In this document: positions 28,665-38,308 of the stretch, in pieces
Layout of the letters: each line of letters starts with the position of its first letter
How positions within the stretch are numbered: position 1 is the stretch's first letter
Source of the DNA: Halomarina halobia
GTDB taxonomy: Archaea; Halobacteriota; Halobacteria; Halobacteriales; Haloarculaceae
Reading direction: 5' to 3'
DNA: 64,000 nucleotides
NCBI RefSeq assembly: GCF_029338575.1
Contig: NZ_CP119992.1
Coordinates: forward strand, 186,001 to 250,000
Made by a program: the position numbers and the translations under genes
Notes under the pieces: generated by a model
The model's input: only the letters and a program-made list of their open reading frames with translations
Told to the model about the DNA's origin: nothing
Database searches by the model: none

Positions 28665-29573
28665 TCAGACGCCGCGGCCCTGCAGCTTCTCCTCCTCGCG
28701 CATGCCGACGTTCGACTGGCCCTTCATGCCGCGGCCGATGCCCGTGGCGATCTCGGCGAGCCGCTCCGGGTCGTCCCACTCGTTGACGGCCTCGACGATG
28801 GCGCGGCCCATGGCCTCGGGGTCCTCCGCGCCGAAGATGCCCGACCCGACGAAGATGCCGTCGCAGCCGTGGTGCATCATGAGCGCGGCGTCGGCGGGCG
28901 TGGCGATGCCCCCGGCGGCGAAGTTCACCACGGGCAGGCGGCCCATCTCGGCCGTCTCGTGAACGAGGTCGGCCGGGGCTTCGTGCTCGCGGGCCCACCT
29001 CTCGCGCTCCTCCTCGGTCTTCCCCTCGAGTTCCCGGACGGCGCTCTTGATCGCGCGCTGGTGGGTGACCGCCTGGTTGACGTCGCCGGTGCCGGCCTCG
29101 CCCTTCGTGCGGATCATGGCCGCGCCCTCGTCGATCCGCCGGAGCGCCTCGGGGAGGTTCCGCGCGCCACAGACGAACGGCGCGGTGAACGCCCGCTTCT
29201 CGATGTGGTACTCGTTGTCGGCGGGGGTCAGGACCTCCGACTCGTCGAGCATGTCCGCGCCCGTCGCCTCGAGGATCTGGGCCTCCGTGACGTGCCCGAT
29301 GCGACACTTGCCCATCACGGGGATCGAGACCTCGTCGATGATCTCGCGGAGCGCGGCGGGATCGGCCATCCGGGCGACGCCGCCGCGCTTCCTGATGTCC
29401 GCCGGGACGGCCTCGAGGCTCATCACGGCCACCGCGCCCGCGTCCTCCGCGATGCGCGCCTGCTCGCGGGTGACGACGTCCATGATGACGCCCCCCTTCT
29501 GCATCTTCGCGAACCCGCGCTTCACGAGGTCCGTCCCGCGCTTCAAGTCCTCCAGGTTCGTCGCGTCGCTCAT
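28665..29573 (-). CDS. pdxS: pyridoxal 5'-phosphate synthase lyase subunit
   Basis: The 302-residue protein is PdxS, which makes PLP from ribose 5-phosphate, glyceraldehyde 3-phosphate and ammonia supplied by PdxT. The catalytic Lys lies in [10 protein letters not shown] (about 85-94), and a second Lys in [12 protein letters not shown]. The conserved [20 protein letters not shown] is present. A TATA-like element at 29595-29605 supports a leaderless start at 29573. pdxT is not in the window. Confidence 0.97.
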   Translation of the reverse strand: MSDATNLEDLKRGTDLVKRGFAKMQKGGVIMDVVTREQARIAEDAGAVAVMSLEAVPADIRKRGGVARMADPAALREIIDEVSIPVMGKCRIGHVTEAQILEATGADMLDESEVLTPADNEYHIEKRAFTAPFVCGARNLPEALRRIDEGAAMIRTKGEAGTGDVNQAVTHQRAIKSAVRELEGKTEEERERWAREHEAPADLVHETAEMGRLPVVNFAAGGIATPADAALMMHHGCDGIFVGSGIFGAEDPEAMGRAIVEAVNEWDDPERLAEIATGIGRGMKGQSNVGMREEEKLQGRGV

Positions 29574-29794
29574 GTCCGATCCTGAGGACGGAGTGCACTT
29601 AACGCGTGCCCTTCGACCGTTCGAACCCGACGGCGCTCGGCCGCGACTTCCGGCCCTCGTTCGACGACGCTTCCCGTCTCAGGCGAGCGGGAACCCGCGT
29701 ACGGAGGGGTGTTCGCCCCTGCCCCGGAGGAGGTACCCACCGCCGCGGCTCGCCGCGCGAAAACGCGTTAAGCCGGGAGCGCGAACGTACGGGG

Positions 29795-30259
29795 ATGACC
29801 GAACCCGACGCGTCCCGCGCTCGCCTCGTCGGTATCAACCACGTCGCGCTCGAAGTCGGGGACGTCGAGGCCGCCCTCGACTTCTACGGGTCGATCTTCG
29901 AGTTCGAGCTCCGCGGGCGGACGGCGTCGGCGGCCTTCCTCGACGCGGGCGATCAGTTCCTCGCGCTGACCGAAGCCAACGGCCCCGCCGACGGACGCGA
30001 CGCCCACCGCCACTTCGGTCTCGTCGTCGACGATCCGAGCGCCGTCGAGGACCGACTCGCGGCGCTCGGCGTCGAGCGCCTCTCCGGTCGGGACCTCGAT
30101 TTCCGGGATCCGTGGGGCAATCGCGTGCAGGTCGTCGCCTACGAGGCGGTCCAGTTCACGAAGGCAGAACACGTCCTCCGCGCGATGGGGCTCTCCGAAC
30201 TGGAGAAGTCCGAGTCGGCCCTCGCCGAACTCTCCGAGAAGGGGATGGCACCCGAGTGA
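29795..30259 (+). CDS. VOC-superfamily (glyoxalase-like) protein
   Basis: The 154-residue protein shows the glyoxalase/bleomycin-resistance fold pattern: INHVALEVGDVEAALDFYGS (about 14-33) and HRHFGLVVDDPSAVEDRLAA (about 70-89), followed by FRDPWGNRVQVVAYE. The metal-binding His and Glu positions are His16, His70 or nearby, and the final Glu. Substrate unknown; detoxification or dioxygenase roles are possible. Start at ATG 29795, with TATA-like GCGTTAAGCC at 29765-29774. A helical C-terminal extension ends the protein. Confidence 0.8.
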   Translation: MTEPDASRARLVGINHVALEVGDVEAALDFYGSIFEFELRGRTASAAFLDAGDQFLALTEANGPADGRDAHRHFGLVVDDPSAVEDRLAALGVERLSGRDLDFRDPWGNRVQVVAYEAVQFTKAEHVLRAMGLSELEKSESALAELSEKGMAPE

Positions 30260-30337
30260 CCGGCGCTCGCGGCGCGTCTCGGACGGTACCTCCCGCCGAT
30301 CGGTAGCGTTTTTCTCCCCGCCTCCGCACTCCCCTCC

Positions 30338-31087
30338 ATGTCGATCCCCGGAGCGCTCGGTTCGCGCGCCGAGAGCGTCGCGGAGCGCCTGCGCGCGTTC
30401 GTCCGCGAGGGGGACGTCCCCGAGCGCGAGCCGCTGCCCCGCTACGTCGCCCCCCTCCCGGCGCTGCTCGAGGACCTCGGCCTGCGGCTGGCGTGGCTCG
30501 TCGTGGGGATCAACCTCGTCGGGACCGCCTTCGGGTTCTGGTACTACGCGCCGCAGTTCTCCCTGACGCCGGTGGAGATGTGGCCGTTCGTCCCCGACAG
30601 CCCGCTCGCCACGCTGCTGATCGCCCTCTCGATCGCCGCCTGGAAGCTCGGGCGGAACAACGAGGTGTTGAACGCGCTCGCCTTCTTCGGGTGCATCAAG
30701 CTCGGCCTCTGGACGCCGTACGTCCTCGTCGCGTTCTTCCCCGAGTGGGGCTACGCGCCGTGGGACCCGATGTACAACTTCCTGTTCTGGAGCCACCTCG
30801 CGATGGTCGTCCAGGCGTTCGTCGTCCACCGCTACGCCGCGTTCCCGGTGTGGGCGGTCGCCGTCGCCACGCTCTGGTACGTGGTCGACCTCGTCGTCGA
30901 CTACTTCTACCCGGTCGTCGGCGACCCCCACCACACGCTCCTGCCGCTTCCCGACGCGGCCCCGTGGCTCGGCGTGACCGCCCTCCAGGTCGCCGCGCTC
31001 GGCGCGGTGCTGTTCACGATCCTCCCGGTCTTCCTCGCGCTGGCGACGCGGGTGGAGAAGCTACAGCTCCGGCTCGACGGACGCTGA
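30338..31087 (+). CDS. DUF1405-like membrane protein
   Basis: The 249-residue protein has about six hydrophobic segments. Conserved-looking motifs include WYYAPQFSLTPVEMWPFVPD (about 68-87), AFFGCIKLGLWTPYV and FLFWSHLAMVVQAF. It fits the DUF1405/YpjA family of unknown function. The long charged N-terminus (first 50 residues) is cytoplasmic. A TATA-like element around 30307-30316 supports the start. Function not known. Confidence 0.8.
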   Translation: MSIPGALGSRAESVAERLRAFVREGDVPEREPLPRYVAPLPALLEDLGLRLAWLVVGINLVGTAFGFWYYAPQFSLTPVEMWPFVPDSPLATLLIALSIAAWKLGRNNEVLNALAFFGCIKLGLWTPYVLVAFFPEWGYAPWDPMYNFLFWSHLAMVVQAFVVHRYAAFPVWAVAVATLWYVVDLVVDYFYPVVGDPHHTLLPLPDAAPWLGVTALQVAALGAVLFTILPVFLALATRVEKLQLRLDGR

Positions 31088-31099
31088 CCCCGGTCGCCC

Positions 31100-32131
<1,032 letters not shown>

Positions 32132-32443
32132 ACGCCGTACTGCGTCGCCATATGCCCAAATACCCACTGGGTCGCGGCCGCCGAACGGAACGCCGTGTGC
32201 GTTCGTCGCTCCGCGGTCGCGGGCTTCCGGAGACACGAGTCGGGCTGTACAGTGCCGAATCCTGCTACCTGGGCTATCGAACGTAGCCACCGATCGCCGC
32301 GGTCTAATGCGAGGAGGGGCCGCACGGCGATACAACAGTCCATCGCGTCCGCGGGAGGTCCGTTCCGATAGTAGTCGGGGAACGGGCGAGGTAGCGCTCT
32401 CAGCAACTGAACTCACCCCCTGTTCTCCGGGAGCTCTAGCGAC
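32132..32443. other. 312-base gap without a supported gene
   Basis: This region separates the HFX_2341-type regulator and the zinc-ribbon gene, both on the minus strand. Apart from the promoter elements of the regulator near 32149-32162, I see no coding potential, RNA or repeat. The open frames in it are Arg/Ala-rich and look like chance. Confidence 0.4.
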
Positions 32444-32710
32444 TCACAGTTCCTCGAACGGTCTCGCCTCCGACTCCGAGCGCTCCGTCAGTCGCTCGAA
32501 CGCGGACTCGGGCCAGTCCATGTGAATCCCGTCCTCGCACGCCGGACACCACCACTCGTCGTGCCAGATCTCCCCCGGCTCGACCGGAACGTCACTCTGC
32601 CGGTGCACGTCGAGCAGGACGAGTCGCGTCCCGCAGGTCGAACAGTCCGGGTCGACGTAGAACGGCTCGTTTCCCCGGGGATCGGCCGCCGACATCGGAT
32701 ACTCGCTCAT
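32444..32710 (-). CDS. zinc-ribbon-like small protein (88 aa)
   Basis: Two CxxC pairs, CSTC (about residues 23-26) and CPAC (about 57-60), make a zinc-ribbon in this 88-residue protein. They are separated by about 30 residues including HRQSDVPVEPGEIWHDEWW. A TATA-like element near 32740-32747 fits ATG 32710 (MSEYPM) better than the upstream in-frame ATG at 32722. The C-terminus is acidic. A nucleic-acid or protein-interaction role is possible; function unknown. Confidence 0.7.
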   Translation of the reverse strand: MSEYPMSAADPRGNEPFYVDPDCSTCGTRLVLLDVHRQSDVPVEPGEIWHDEWWCPACEDGIHMDWPESAFERLTERSESEARPFEEL

Positions 32711-32816
32711 TGTTCGTTTCACTTCGGAATCGGCCTCCGACTATATCTGTTTTCCCCGGCTCGCCTGCCAGTATCGGGGATCTTCGTGTGGCGTCCGCAG
32801 TTCTAGCGCTGGTTCT

Positions 32817-33371
32817 CTACTCCCGCGCCTGCCACTCCTCGCGGAGGAGGCCGTACCAGAGCACGTCGTGGTACTCGCCGCGGAACCACGCCGCCCGCCG
32901 CAGGGTGCCCTCGTGCTCGAAGCCGAGCGACTCCAGCAGGCCGGCCGAGGCGTCGTTGAAGCTCCCGAGTCGCGCGCTCACGCGCCGGAGGTTCCGGTCC
33001 TCGAAGGCGTACCGGACCATCGTCGCGGCGGCGTCGGAGCCGTACCCCTGCCCGTGGCGTTCGGGCGCGAACCAGTAGGCGAGTTCCGCGGCGCGCGACC
33101 GGGACGTCTCGTCCGGGCCGTAGCGAGAGCCGGTCAGCGAGACGACGCCCAGCGGCTCCTCGCCGTCGCAGGCGAGGCAGTGGACGCCGTCGTCGCCGGA
33201 GAGCACGTCCTCGAAGAACTCCCTGATCTGTACGCGGTTCGTGGGGTTCACGTCGAGCGCGTAGCGCCAGACGCGGGGGTCGTTCATGCAGCGCTGGAGG
33301 AACTCGACGTCCGCCTCCTCGATCGGCCGGAGGGTGACCGACTCGCCCTCCAGGAAGACCGGTCCGGGCAT
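32817..33371 (-). CDS. RimJ/RimL-type GNAT N-acetyltransferase
   Basis: The 184-residue protein has the GNAT pattern: VTLRPIEEADVEFLQRCMND near the start and the acetyl-CoA binding region HGQGYGSDAAATMVRYAFED (about 110-129, with Q-x-x-G-x-G/A). It likely acetylates a protein N-terminus or small molecule. Start ATG 33371 is supported by a TATA-like element at about 33393-33402. Substrate unknown. Confidence 0.82.
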   Translation of the reverse strand: MPGPVFLEGESVTLRPIEEADVEFLQRCMNDPRVWRYALDVNPTNRVQIREFFEDVLSGDDGVHCLACDGEEPLGVVSLTGSRYGPDETSRSRAAELAYWFAPERHGQGYGSDAAATMVRYAFEDRNLRRVSARLGSFNDASAGLLESLGFEHEGTLRRAAWFRGEYHDVLWYGLLREEWQARE

Positions 33372-33563
33372 ACCTGTCCGTCCCACGAGGGGCGTAAAAC
33401 GCTCACGGGTCGGCGTCCGGACGACCGTCCGCTCCGAGTCCGATACGGTGTCCGTTTCGGTGATCGGGAACGGTCGGTGCCCCCGTCGGTACTACGATCC
33501 GTACATACATCGTTCGGACCCCCTAGTGCGAACTGATTTCCCCCTTCCTCCAGATCGGACGAT

Positions 33564-34016
33564 ATGGAGGACAGAGATCCGGAGGGGGAGGGAGCACGGA
33601 CGGAGCGATCCGTCGAGGATACCGGCGAACGGGACGTTCCCCCGGGTGTCCTACAGTTGGACTACGTGTTTCGGGCGCTCGCTCACTCGCGTCGGCGGTA
33701 TCTCCTCTACACGCTGAAGGAACGATCGCGCTGGACGCTCACCGACCTCGCGACCAAGATCGCGGCCTGGGAGAACGAGATAGCCGAGGAGGCGGTTACG
33801 GTGGAGGCGCGCGATCGGGTGTACATCTCGCTCTACCACGCGCACGTCCCGAAGCTGGTCGAGGACGGGATCGTCACGTTCGACGGGGAGACCGGAACGA
33901 TCGATCGAGGGAAACACGCCACGCAGGTGCTGGCCGCCCTCGAAGGAGTCGGCGCGAGTCTCGACGCCGATCAGGAATCCCACGCACGGAGGGACTTCGA
34001 TGCCGGAAGCGAGTGA
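33564..34016 (+). CDS. DUF7344-like winged-helix regulator
   Basis: The 150-residue protein has the haloarchaeal DUF7344-type pattern: YVFRALAHSRRRYLLYTLKE (about 34-53) then LYHAHVPKLVEDGIVTFD (about 92-109), a winged HTH in which the wing carries HVPKL. It overlaps the next HalOD1 gene by 17 bases, so both are produced together. Haloarchaea have many such pairs; a signalling or light/redox role is inferred. The DUF number comes from memory. Confidence 0.8.
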   Translation: MEDRDPEGEGARTERSVEDTGERDVPPGVLQLDYVFRALAHSRRRYLLYTLKERSRWTLTDLATKIAAWENEIAEEAVTVEARDRVYISLYHAHVPKLVEDGIVTFDGETGTIDRGKHATQVLAALEGVGASLDADQESHARRDFDAGSE

Positions 34017-34344
34017 CGATCGGACCGACGGCGGCGGAGCGGGCGACGAGGGACCCGCCGACCGGACGCTCGTCCACCAACGGCCCTACGACCCGGACGG
34101 CGACGCCGAACTCACCGTCGAGATCGTCTACGCCGTCGCGGCGGCCGAGGGCGTCCCTCCGGTCGAGGTGCACTCCCCGTCCCTGTACGAGTGCGTGGAC
34201 GTGGTGGCGATCGAGGACGCCTTCTTCGGGCCGGACGTGGCCGGCGCGTCCCGCGCCGGACTCGGCAACGTGGAGTTCCGCTACCGCGACTACCTCGTCA
34301 GGATTCGGAGCGACGGCTGGATCCAGGTGTACGAATCCGGGTAG
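34000..34344 (+). CDS. HalOD1 output-domain protein
   Basis: The 114-residue protein consists of an acidic N-terminus and a HalOD1-type domain (about 35-112): LTVEIVYAVAAAEGVPPVEV, LYECVDVVAIEDAFF and the C-terminal YLVRIRSDGWIQVYE. HalOD1 domains are the presumed outputs of haloarchaeal two-component and sensor systems. It starts 17 bases inside the upstream regulator gene. The exact action is unknown. Confidence 0.82.
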   Translation: MPEASDDRTDGGGAGDEGPADRTLVHQRPYDPDGDAELTVEIVYAVAAAEGVPPVEVHSPSLYECVDVVAIEDAFFGPDVAGASRAGLGNVEFRYRDYLVRIRSDGWIQVYESG

Positions 34345-34497
34345 ACTCTCTCCCCCCGAACGGCTTCACCGTTCTTCTCCCGCTCGCCGCTCTCCGATTT
34401 TCGTGAAGCGGTCGCAGAAGCGGGACTCGACGACCGCGTCGCGTACCTGGGCCGCGGCGACACCTACGCGTTCGACGTGCCCGCGGAACGGCGGTAG
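34345..34497 (+). pseudogene. 3' gene remnant after the HalOD1 gene
   Basis: Directly after the HalOD1 stop, the same frame stays open for about 50 codons to TAG at 34495-34497. Its last part (34405-34497) reads EAVAEAGLDDRVAYLGRGDT and then YAFDVPAERR, which looks like real haloarchaeal protein text. It has no start codon, promoter or full domain. It may be the C-terminal end of a deleted gene. The family was not identified. Confidence 0.35.
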
Positions 34498-34506
34498 CGA
34501 GTTCCG

Positions 34507-35886
34507 TCAGTCGTCGCTCAACTGTTCGAGGACGGCCGTGGGCATCTCCTCGCGGAGGTGCTGGGGGATGTCGTCGGCCGAGACGGCGTCGGGGACCGTC
34601 CCTGCGGTCCCGTCGTCCGGCGCGCCGACCGGCTTCTCGTTGTGCGGGTCGAACAGCTGGAGGGCCGTGTTGATCGTGCTCCAGTCGTCCTTCTCGGCGG
34701 CGTCGCGCAGGCTCTTGGTCGGCGAGGCGAGGATCTGCCCGACGAGCGCGTCCGCGAGCGACTCGACGACCTCGCGCTGCTCGCCGGTGACCCCGTCGTC
34801 GGTCGCCTCCAGCCGGGAGAGCGCCCGGTCGACCTCGCGGCGCTTTATCGCCTCCGCGCCCTCGTACATGGCGGCGATGACCTCGTCGGCGCGCTTGCGC
34901 TTGTACTGGGAGAGGAGGTGTTCGAACTCGCGGTCGATCATGGTCTCGACCTCGCGGGCGGCGTCCTCGCGCCGGGACGTCGTCCGGTCGGTGACCGACT
35001 GGAGGGCGTCGAGGTCGTAGACGGTCACGTGCGGGAGGTCGTCGACCAGCGGGTCCACGTCGCGGGGCTGTGCGATGTCGATGACGAGCGTCTCGCCCGC
35101 GTTCGAGAGCGCGTCCGCGTCGAGGACGTGGCGGTCGGCCCCCGTCGCCGTCACGACGACGTCGGCCTCGCTTGCGGCGATCGGTAGCGCCTTCAGCCCG
35201 AGCGCGGCCGCCTCGACGTCGAGCGTGCGGGCGACGTACTCGGCCCGGCCGACCGTCCGGTTGGCGATGAGCAGGCGGTCCGCCTCCCCGGCGAGCGCGC
35301 GGGCGGCGAGCGTCCCCATCTCGCCCGCCCCCACGACGAGCGCCGTCGCGTCGGCCAGGTCCGGGGCGAGCCTCTCGCGGGCGACGCGGACCGCGGCGCT
35401 CCCGAGCGAGACCGCGCCCTCGTTGATGGCCGTCTCGGCGCGCGCTCGTTCGCCGACGTGGACGGCCTTCATCAGGGCGTCCTCCAGCATGGGACCGACG
35501 GCCCCGAGCTCCCGCGCCTCCAGGTAGGCGTCGCGCAGCTGGCCGAGGATCTGGTCCTCGCCGACCACGAGCGATTCGAGGCCGCAGGCGACGCGCATGA
35601 GGTGTCGCAGGCTCTCCTCGTGGGTGAGATCGCGCACCGCGTCCGCGGAGATGTCGGTCGCGACGTCCCCCAGCGCGGCCCGACCCGTCTCGGGGGCGTC
35701 GGTGACGACGTACGCCTCGGCGCGGTTACAGGTCTGGATGGCGAACGCCTCCGTCACGCCGGGCGCGGCGAGCAGTGAGCGCACGACGGCGGCCTGTCCG
35801 GACGCGCTCGCCGCTTCGATCGTGTCGAGGTCGGCGCGCTGATGGGAGACGCTCACGCCGGAGATCACGCCGCGTCCGATCGTCAT
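34507..35886 (-). CDS. hemA: glutamyl-tRNA reductase
   Basis: The 459-residue protein makes glutamate-1-semialdehyde from Glu-tRNA, the first step of tetrapyrrole synthesis. It has the catalytic Cys in AIQTCNRAEAYVVTDAPE (about 48-65), the NADPH-binding domain with ALVVGAGEMGTLAARALAG, and a C-terminal dimerisation helix region. The ATG overlaps the upstream dehydrogenase stop by 4 bases (35883-35886). Haloarchaea use the Ahb pathway via siroheme for heme, and the order ahbAB - dehydrogenase - hemA supports this. Confidence 0.96.
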   Translation of the reverse strand: MTIGRGVISGVSVSHQRADLDTIEAASASGQAAVVRSLLAAPGVTEAFAIQTCNRAEAYVVTDAPETGRAALGDVATDISADAVRDLTHEESLRHLMRVACGLESLVVGEDQILGQLRDAYLEARELGAVGPMLEDALMKAVHVGERARAETAINEGAVSLGSAAVRVARERLAPDLADATALVVGAGEMGTLAARALAGEADRLLIANRTVGRAEYVARTLDVEAAALGLKALPIAASEADVVVTATGADRHVLDADALSNAGETLVIDIAQPRDVDPLVDDLPHVTVYDLDALQSVTDRTTSRREDAAREVETMIDREFEHLLSQYKRKRADEVIAAMYEGAEAIKRREVDRALSRLEATDDGVTGEQREVVESLADALVGQILASPTKSLRDAAEKDDWSTINTALQLFDPHNEKPVGAPDDGTAGTVPDAVSADDIPQHLREEMPTAVLEQLSDD

Positions 35887-36584
35887 GCTGACTCACCCAG
35901 TTGCGCGGAGACGATTTCGTCCACTATCGCTTCGGTCTTATCCGCTCCTCCACCTAAAGTCTTCCAAACGCGGTCCGACCGAACGACCGCCCGCACGGCG
36001 GCCCGCCGCTCGTCGGGCGGGTAGTCGTCCCGCAGCCGCTCGCGCAGGTTCCCCGTGATGCGGGCGAGTTCGCCCGCGCCGTCGATCTCGCGCCCGATCC
36101 GCTCGCGGAGGACGCGGCTCAGCGCGGGACTCCGCCCGCCGGTCGAGACGGCGACCACGACGGGACCGTCGCGCACCGTCGCGGGGACCGCCACGTCGCC
36201 GGGGTCGCGTCTCCCGGCGTGGTCAGCCCGGTTGACGAGCACGCCCCGGTCGCGGGCCTCGGCGGCGAGCGCCCCGTTGAGGCTCGGATCGTCGGTCGCC
36301 GCCACGACCAGCGCGGGCGACGCGCGGTCGAACCAGGCCGGGACGTCCTCGGGAGCGGGGGCGGCGCGGATCAGTTCCGCGCCGCCGTAGGCGTCCCCCT
36401 CCCCCTCTCCTCTCTCCCCCTGCCCGTCTCCATCCCCATCCCCGTCCCCGTCGCCGACGAAGACGGGGCTGACGACGATCACCTCCGCCTCGCGGGCGAA
36501 GGTGCGCGCCCGTCGCGCCCCCACGCTCCCCCCGCCGAAGACGAGCACGCGCCGACCGGTGAAGTCGTGCAGCAGCGGGATCAC
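35883..36584 (-). CDS. precorrin-2 dehydrogenase/siroheme-synthase-type protein
   Basis: The 233-residue protein has the NAD-binding start VLVFGGGSVGARRARTFARE (about 14-33) and DRGVLVNRADHAGRRDPGDV with the catalytic-type segment VAVSTGGRSPALSRVLRERI. It converts precorrin-2 to sirohydrochlorin (dehydrogenase, possibly also ferrochelatase). A Gly-Asp/Gly-Glu repeat (about residues 43-66), encoded by a short-unit DNA repeat, interrupts the domain. The GTG start at 36584 overlaps the ahbAB stop by 4 bases. Confidence 0.85.
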   Translation of the reverse strand: MIPLLHDFTGRRVLVFGGGSVGARRARTFAREAEVIVVSPVFVGDGDGDGDGDGQGERGEGEGDAYGGAELIRAAPAPEDVPAWFDRASPALVVAATDDPSLNGALAAEARDRGVLVNRADHAGRRDPGDVAVPATVRDGPVVVAVSTGGRSPALSRVLRERIGREIDGAGELARITGNLRERLRDDYPPDERRAAVRAVVRSDRVWKTLGGGADKTEAIVDEIVSAQLGESA

Positions 36585-37690
36585 GGCTGCGTGTTCGCCT
36601 CCGCCCGTTCGGCCATCCGGATGCCGGTCTTCTTCAGGATGCGCGTCGAGAACAGCGTGTCCCAGTCGTCCTCGCCCACGTCCCAGTGCTCGCTCATCAC
36701 CCCGCGCACGCGCTCGATCCGCTCGCGGCTCTCGGCCTCGGAGCGCCCGTGGGTCATCGCGAAGAAGTTGTACGGCCAGACGGGTTCGTGGCGCGGGCGC
36801 TGGTAGCAGTGCGTGACGAAGTCGAGCGAGGCGACGGCGGGACCGACAGTCTCGACGACGTCGTCGGGGACGTTCCAGACCGTCATGCCGTTCTCGGTGT
36901 AGCCGAGCGCGTAGTGGTTGGGGATGACGCCGACGCGCCGAACCTTCCCCTCCGCGTCGAACCGCTTGATCGTCCGGACGACCCACTCGGCGTCGCGGCC
37001 GATGGCGTCGGCGACGTCGGCGTACGGCGTCGCGGTGAGCGGGAGTCCGCCCTGGATCTCGAGGACGAGGTCGCGCTCCGCGGGCGTGAGGGTCGCCCGC
37101 CCCGACGGCTCCACCGACGGCCCGAGGTGCGAGAGGTCCACGTCCCCGTCCGGGATCGGGCCGTCGAGGAGGAACTTCGCCTCGACGCGGAACTCGCGGC
37201 GCTTCGGCATGTTGTACGTCGGCTGCCCCGTCTCGGCCTCGATGTCCGCGAGGACCGCCTCGACCCGGTCGGGGGCGGTTTCGCCGCCCCCGTCCGCGTC
37301 GCTCCGCGCGTCGCCGTCCCCGCCCGCCACGCTCACGACGAACCACACGTTGAGGTGCGGGTGTTCGCGCTCGTAGTTGTGCGCCACCTCGCGGTGGGCG
37401 TTCACCAGTTCCACCACCTCGTCGAAGCGCTCCTCGGGGGCGTGCATCGCCACGAGCGTCGCCGTCCCGCCGATCGCCTCGGCGTTGACGAGCGCGCCGA
37501 ACCGCGTCAGGACGCCCTCCTCGTCGAGTCGCCGAACCCGCGCGAGGAGGTCGTCCGCCGAGACGCTGACGCCGCGATCGCGGAGGGCCGCCGCCGCCGG
37601 CTCGAAGGGCCACTCGACGACCGGGAAACCGCCCTGGAAGGCGTTGAGGATCGCCCGGTCGACGCGACCCAACCGCTCGGCCGTAGTCAT
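36581..37690 (-). CDS. ahbAB: fused siroheme decarboxylase AhbA-AhbB
   Basis: The 369-residue protein is a fusion of two Lrp/AsnC-like halves. The first half (about 1-195) carries YNMPKRREFRVEAKF and HPHLNVWFVVSVAG, the second half (about 200-369) carries EPVWPYNFFAMTHGRSEAES. In siroheme decarboxylase AhbA and AhbB are two subunits that convert siroheme to didecarboxysiroheme; here they are one chain. A TATA-like GCGCTTATACG (37714-37722) gives a leaderless start and drives the whole three-gene operon. A Gly/Asp-rich insertion (about 128-146) separates strands of the first half. Confidence 0.9.
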   Translation of the reverse strand: MTTAERLGRVDRAILNAFQGGFPVVEWPFEPAAAALRDRGVSVSADDLLARVRRLDEEGVLTRFGALVNAEAIGGTATLVAMHAPEERFDEVVELVNAHREVAHNYEREHPHLNVWFVVSVAGGDGDARSDADGGGETAPDRVEAVLADIEAETGQPTYNMPKRREFRVEAKFLLDGPIPDGDVDLSHLGPSVEPSGRATLTPAERDLVLEIQGGLPLTATPYADVADAIGRDAEWVVRTIKRFDAEGKVRRVGVIPNHYALGYTENGMTVWNVPDDVVETVGPAVASLDFVTHCYQRPRHEPVWPYNFFAMTHGRSEAESRERIERVRGVMSEHWDVGEDDWDTLFSTRILKKTGIRMAERAEANTQP

Positions 37691-37767
37691 ACTCGATCCT
37701 CCGGGCCACCGTCGTATAAGCGCCTCGCTCGGACGCCCGCGGCGCTTCCGCGCGGCCGCGGTCTCCC

Positions 37768-38211
37768 CTACACGGTCGCGTAGAGCCAGAGGTTGCTCAG
37801 GCCGGGGATGAGCCCCACGAGCCCCGCCGCGAGCAGTACGCCCCGACGGTAGTCGTCGTCCGCGCCCCGGAGGTCGGCGACGGCGACCACCACGGCCAGC
37901 GCGAGGCCGAGTTTCACCAGCACGAACAGCCAGCCGGTGCCGAACAGCGGCGCGGTCGGTAGCTCCGCCGCGACCCCCAGGATCGCCCGCGAGAGGGGGA
38001 CCCGCTCCGCGAGCGACAGGGCGTCGACGCCGATGAGCGTCGAGACGCCGTCGAGCACCTGCCCGAAGACCGCGAAGAGACCGACGTACCCCGCCCGGTC
38101 GGCGACGGTCGGCGCGATCTGACGCAGCAGTTCCCACGACGCCGCGGTCACGACCAGCGTTCCGAGCACGCCGAAGGCGGTCCACGCGAGGTTCGGAGCG
38201 GCGGGCGACAT
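37768..38211 (-). CDS. DUF63-like membrane protein, short form (147 aa)
   Basis: The protein has about four hydrophobic segments and the DUF63-like text GYVGLFAVFGQVLDGVSTLI and GTGWLFVLVKLGLALAVVVA. Full DUF63 proteins are about 270-350 residues, so this looks like the C-terminal half alone. A Shine-Dalgarno-like GGGGAGTG precedes the ATG. Whether it is a real short family member or a truncated gene cannot be decided here. It follows the heme operon on the same strand. Confidence 0.55.
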   Translation of the reverse strand: MSPAAPNLAWTAFGVLGTLVVTAASWELLRQIAPTVADRAGYVGLFAVFGQVLDGVSTLIGVDALSLAERVPLSRAILGVAAELPTAPLFGTGWLFVLVKLGLALAVVVAVADLRGADDDYRRGVLLAAGLVGLIPGLSNLWLYATV

Positions 38212-38308
38212 CACTCCCCGTTCCTCGGCGTCCGGCGGACATGAGCCCGACGGTCGCGGCCGTCGACGGCGGACGGAAGCCCGCTCGTCGGCCCGGCGGT
38301 CGTCGCGG

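Noticed and set aside
29606..29794. N-terminal extension of the VOC protein
   Set aside because: The TATA-like element at 29765-29774 and the family start support ATG 29795.
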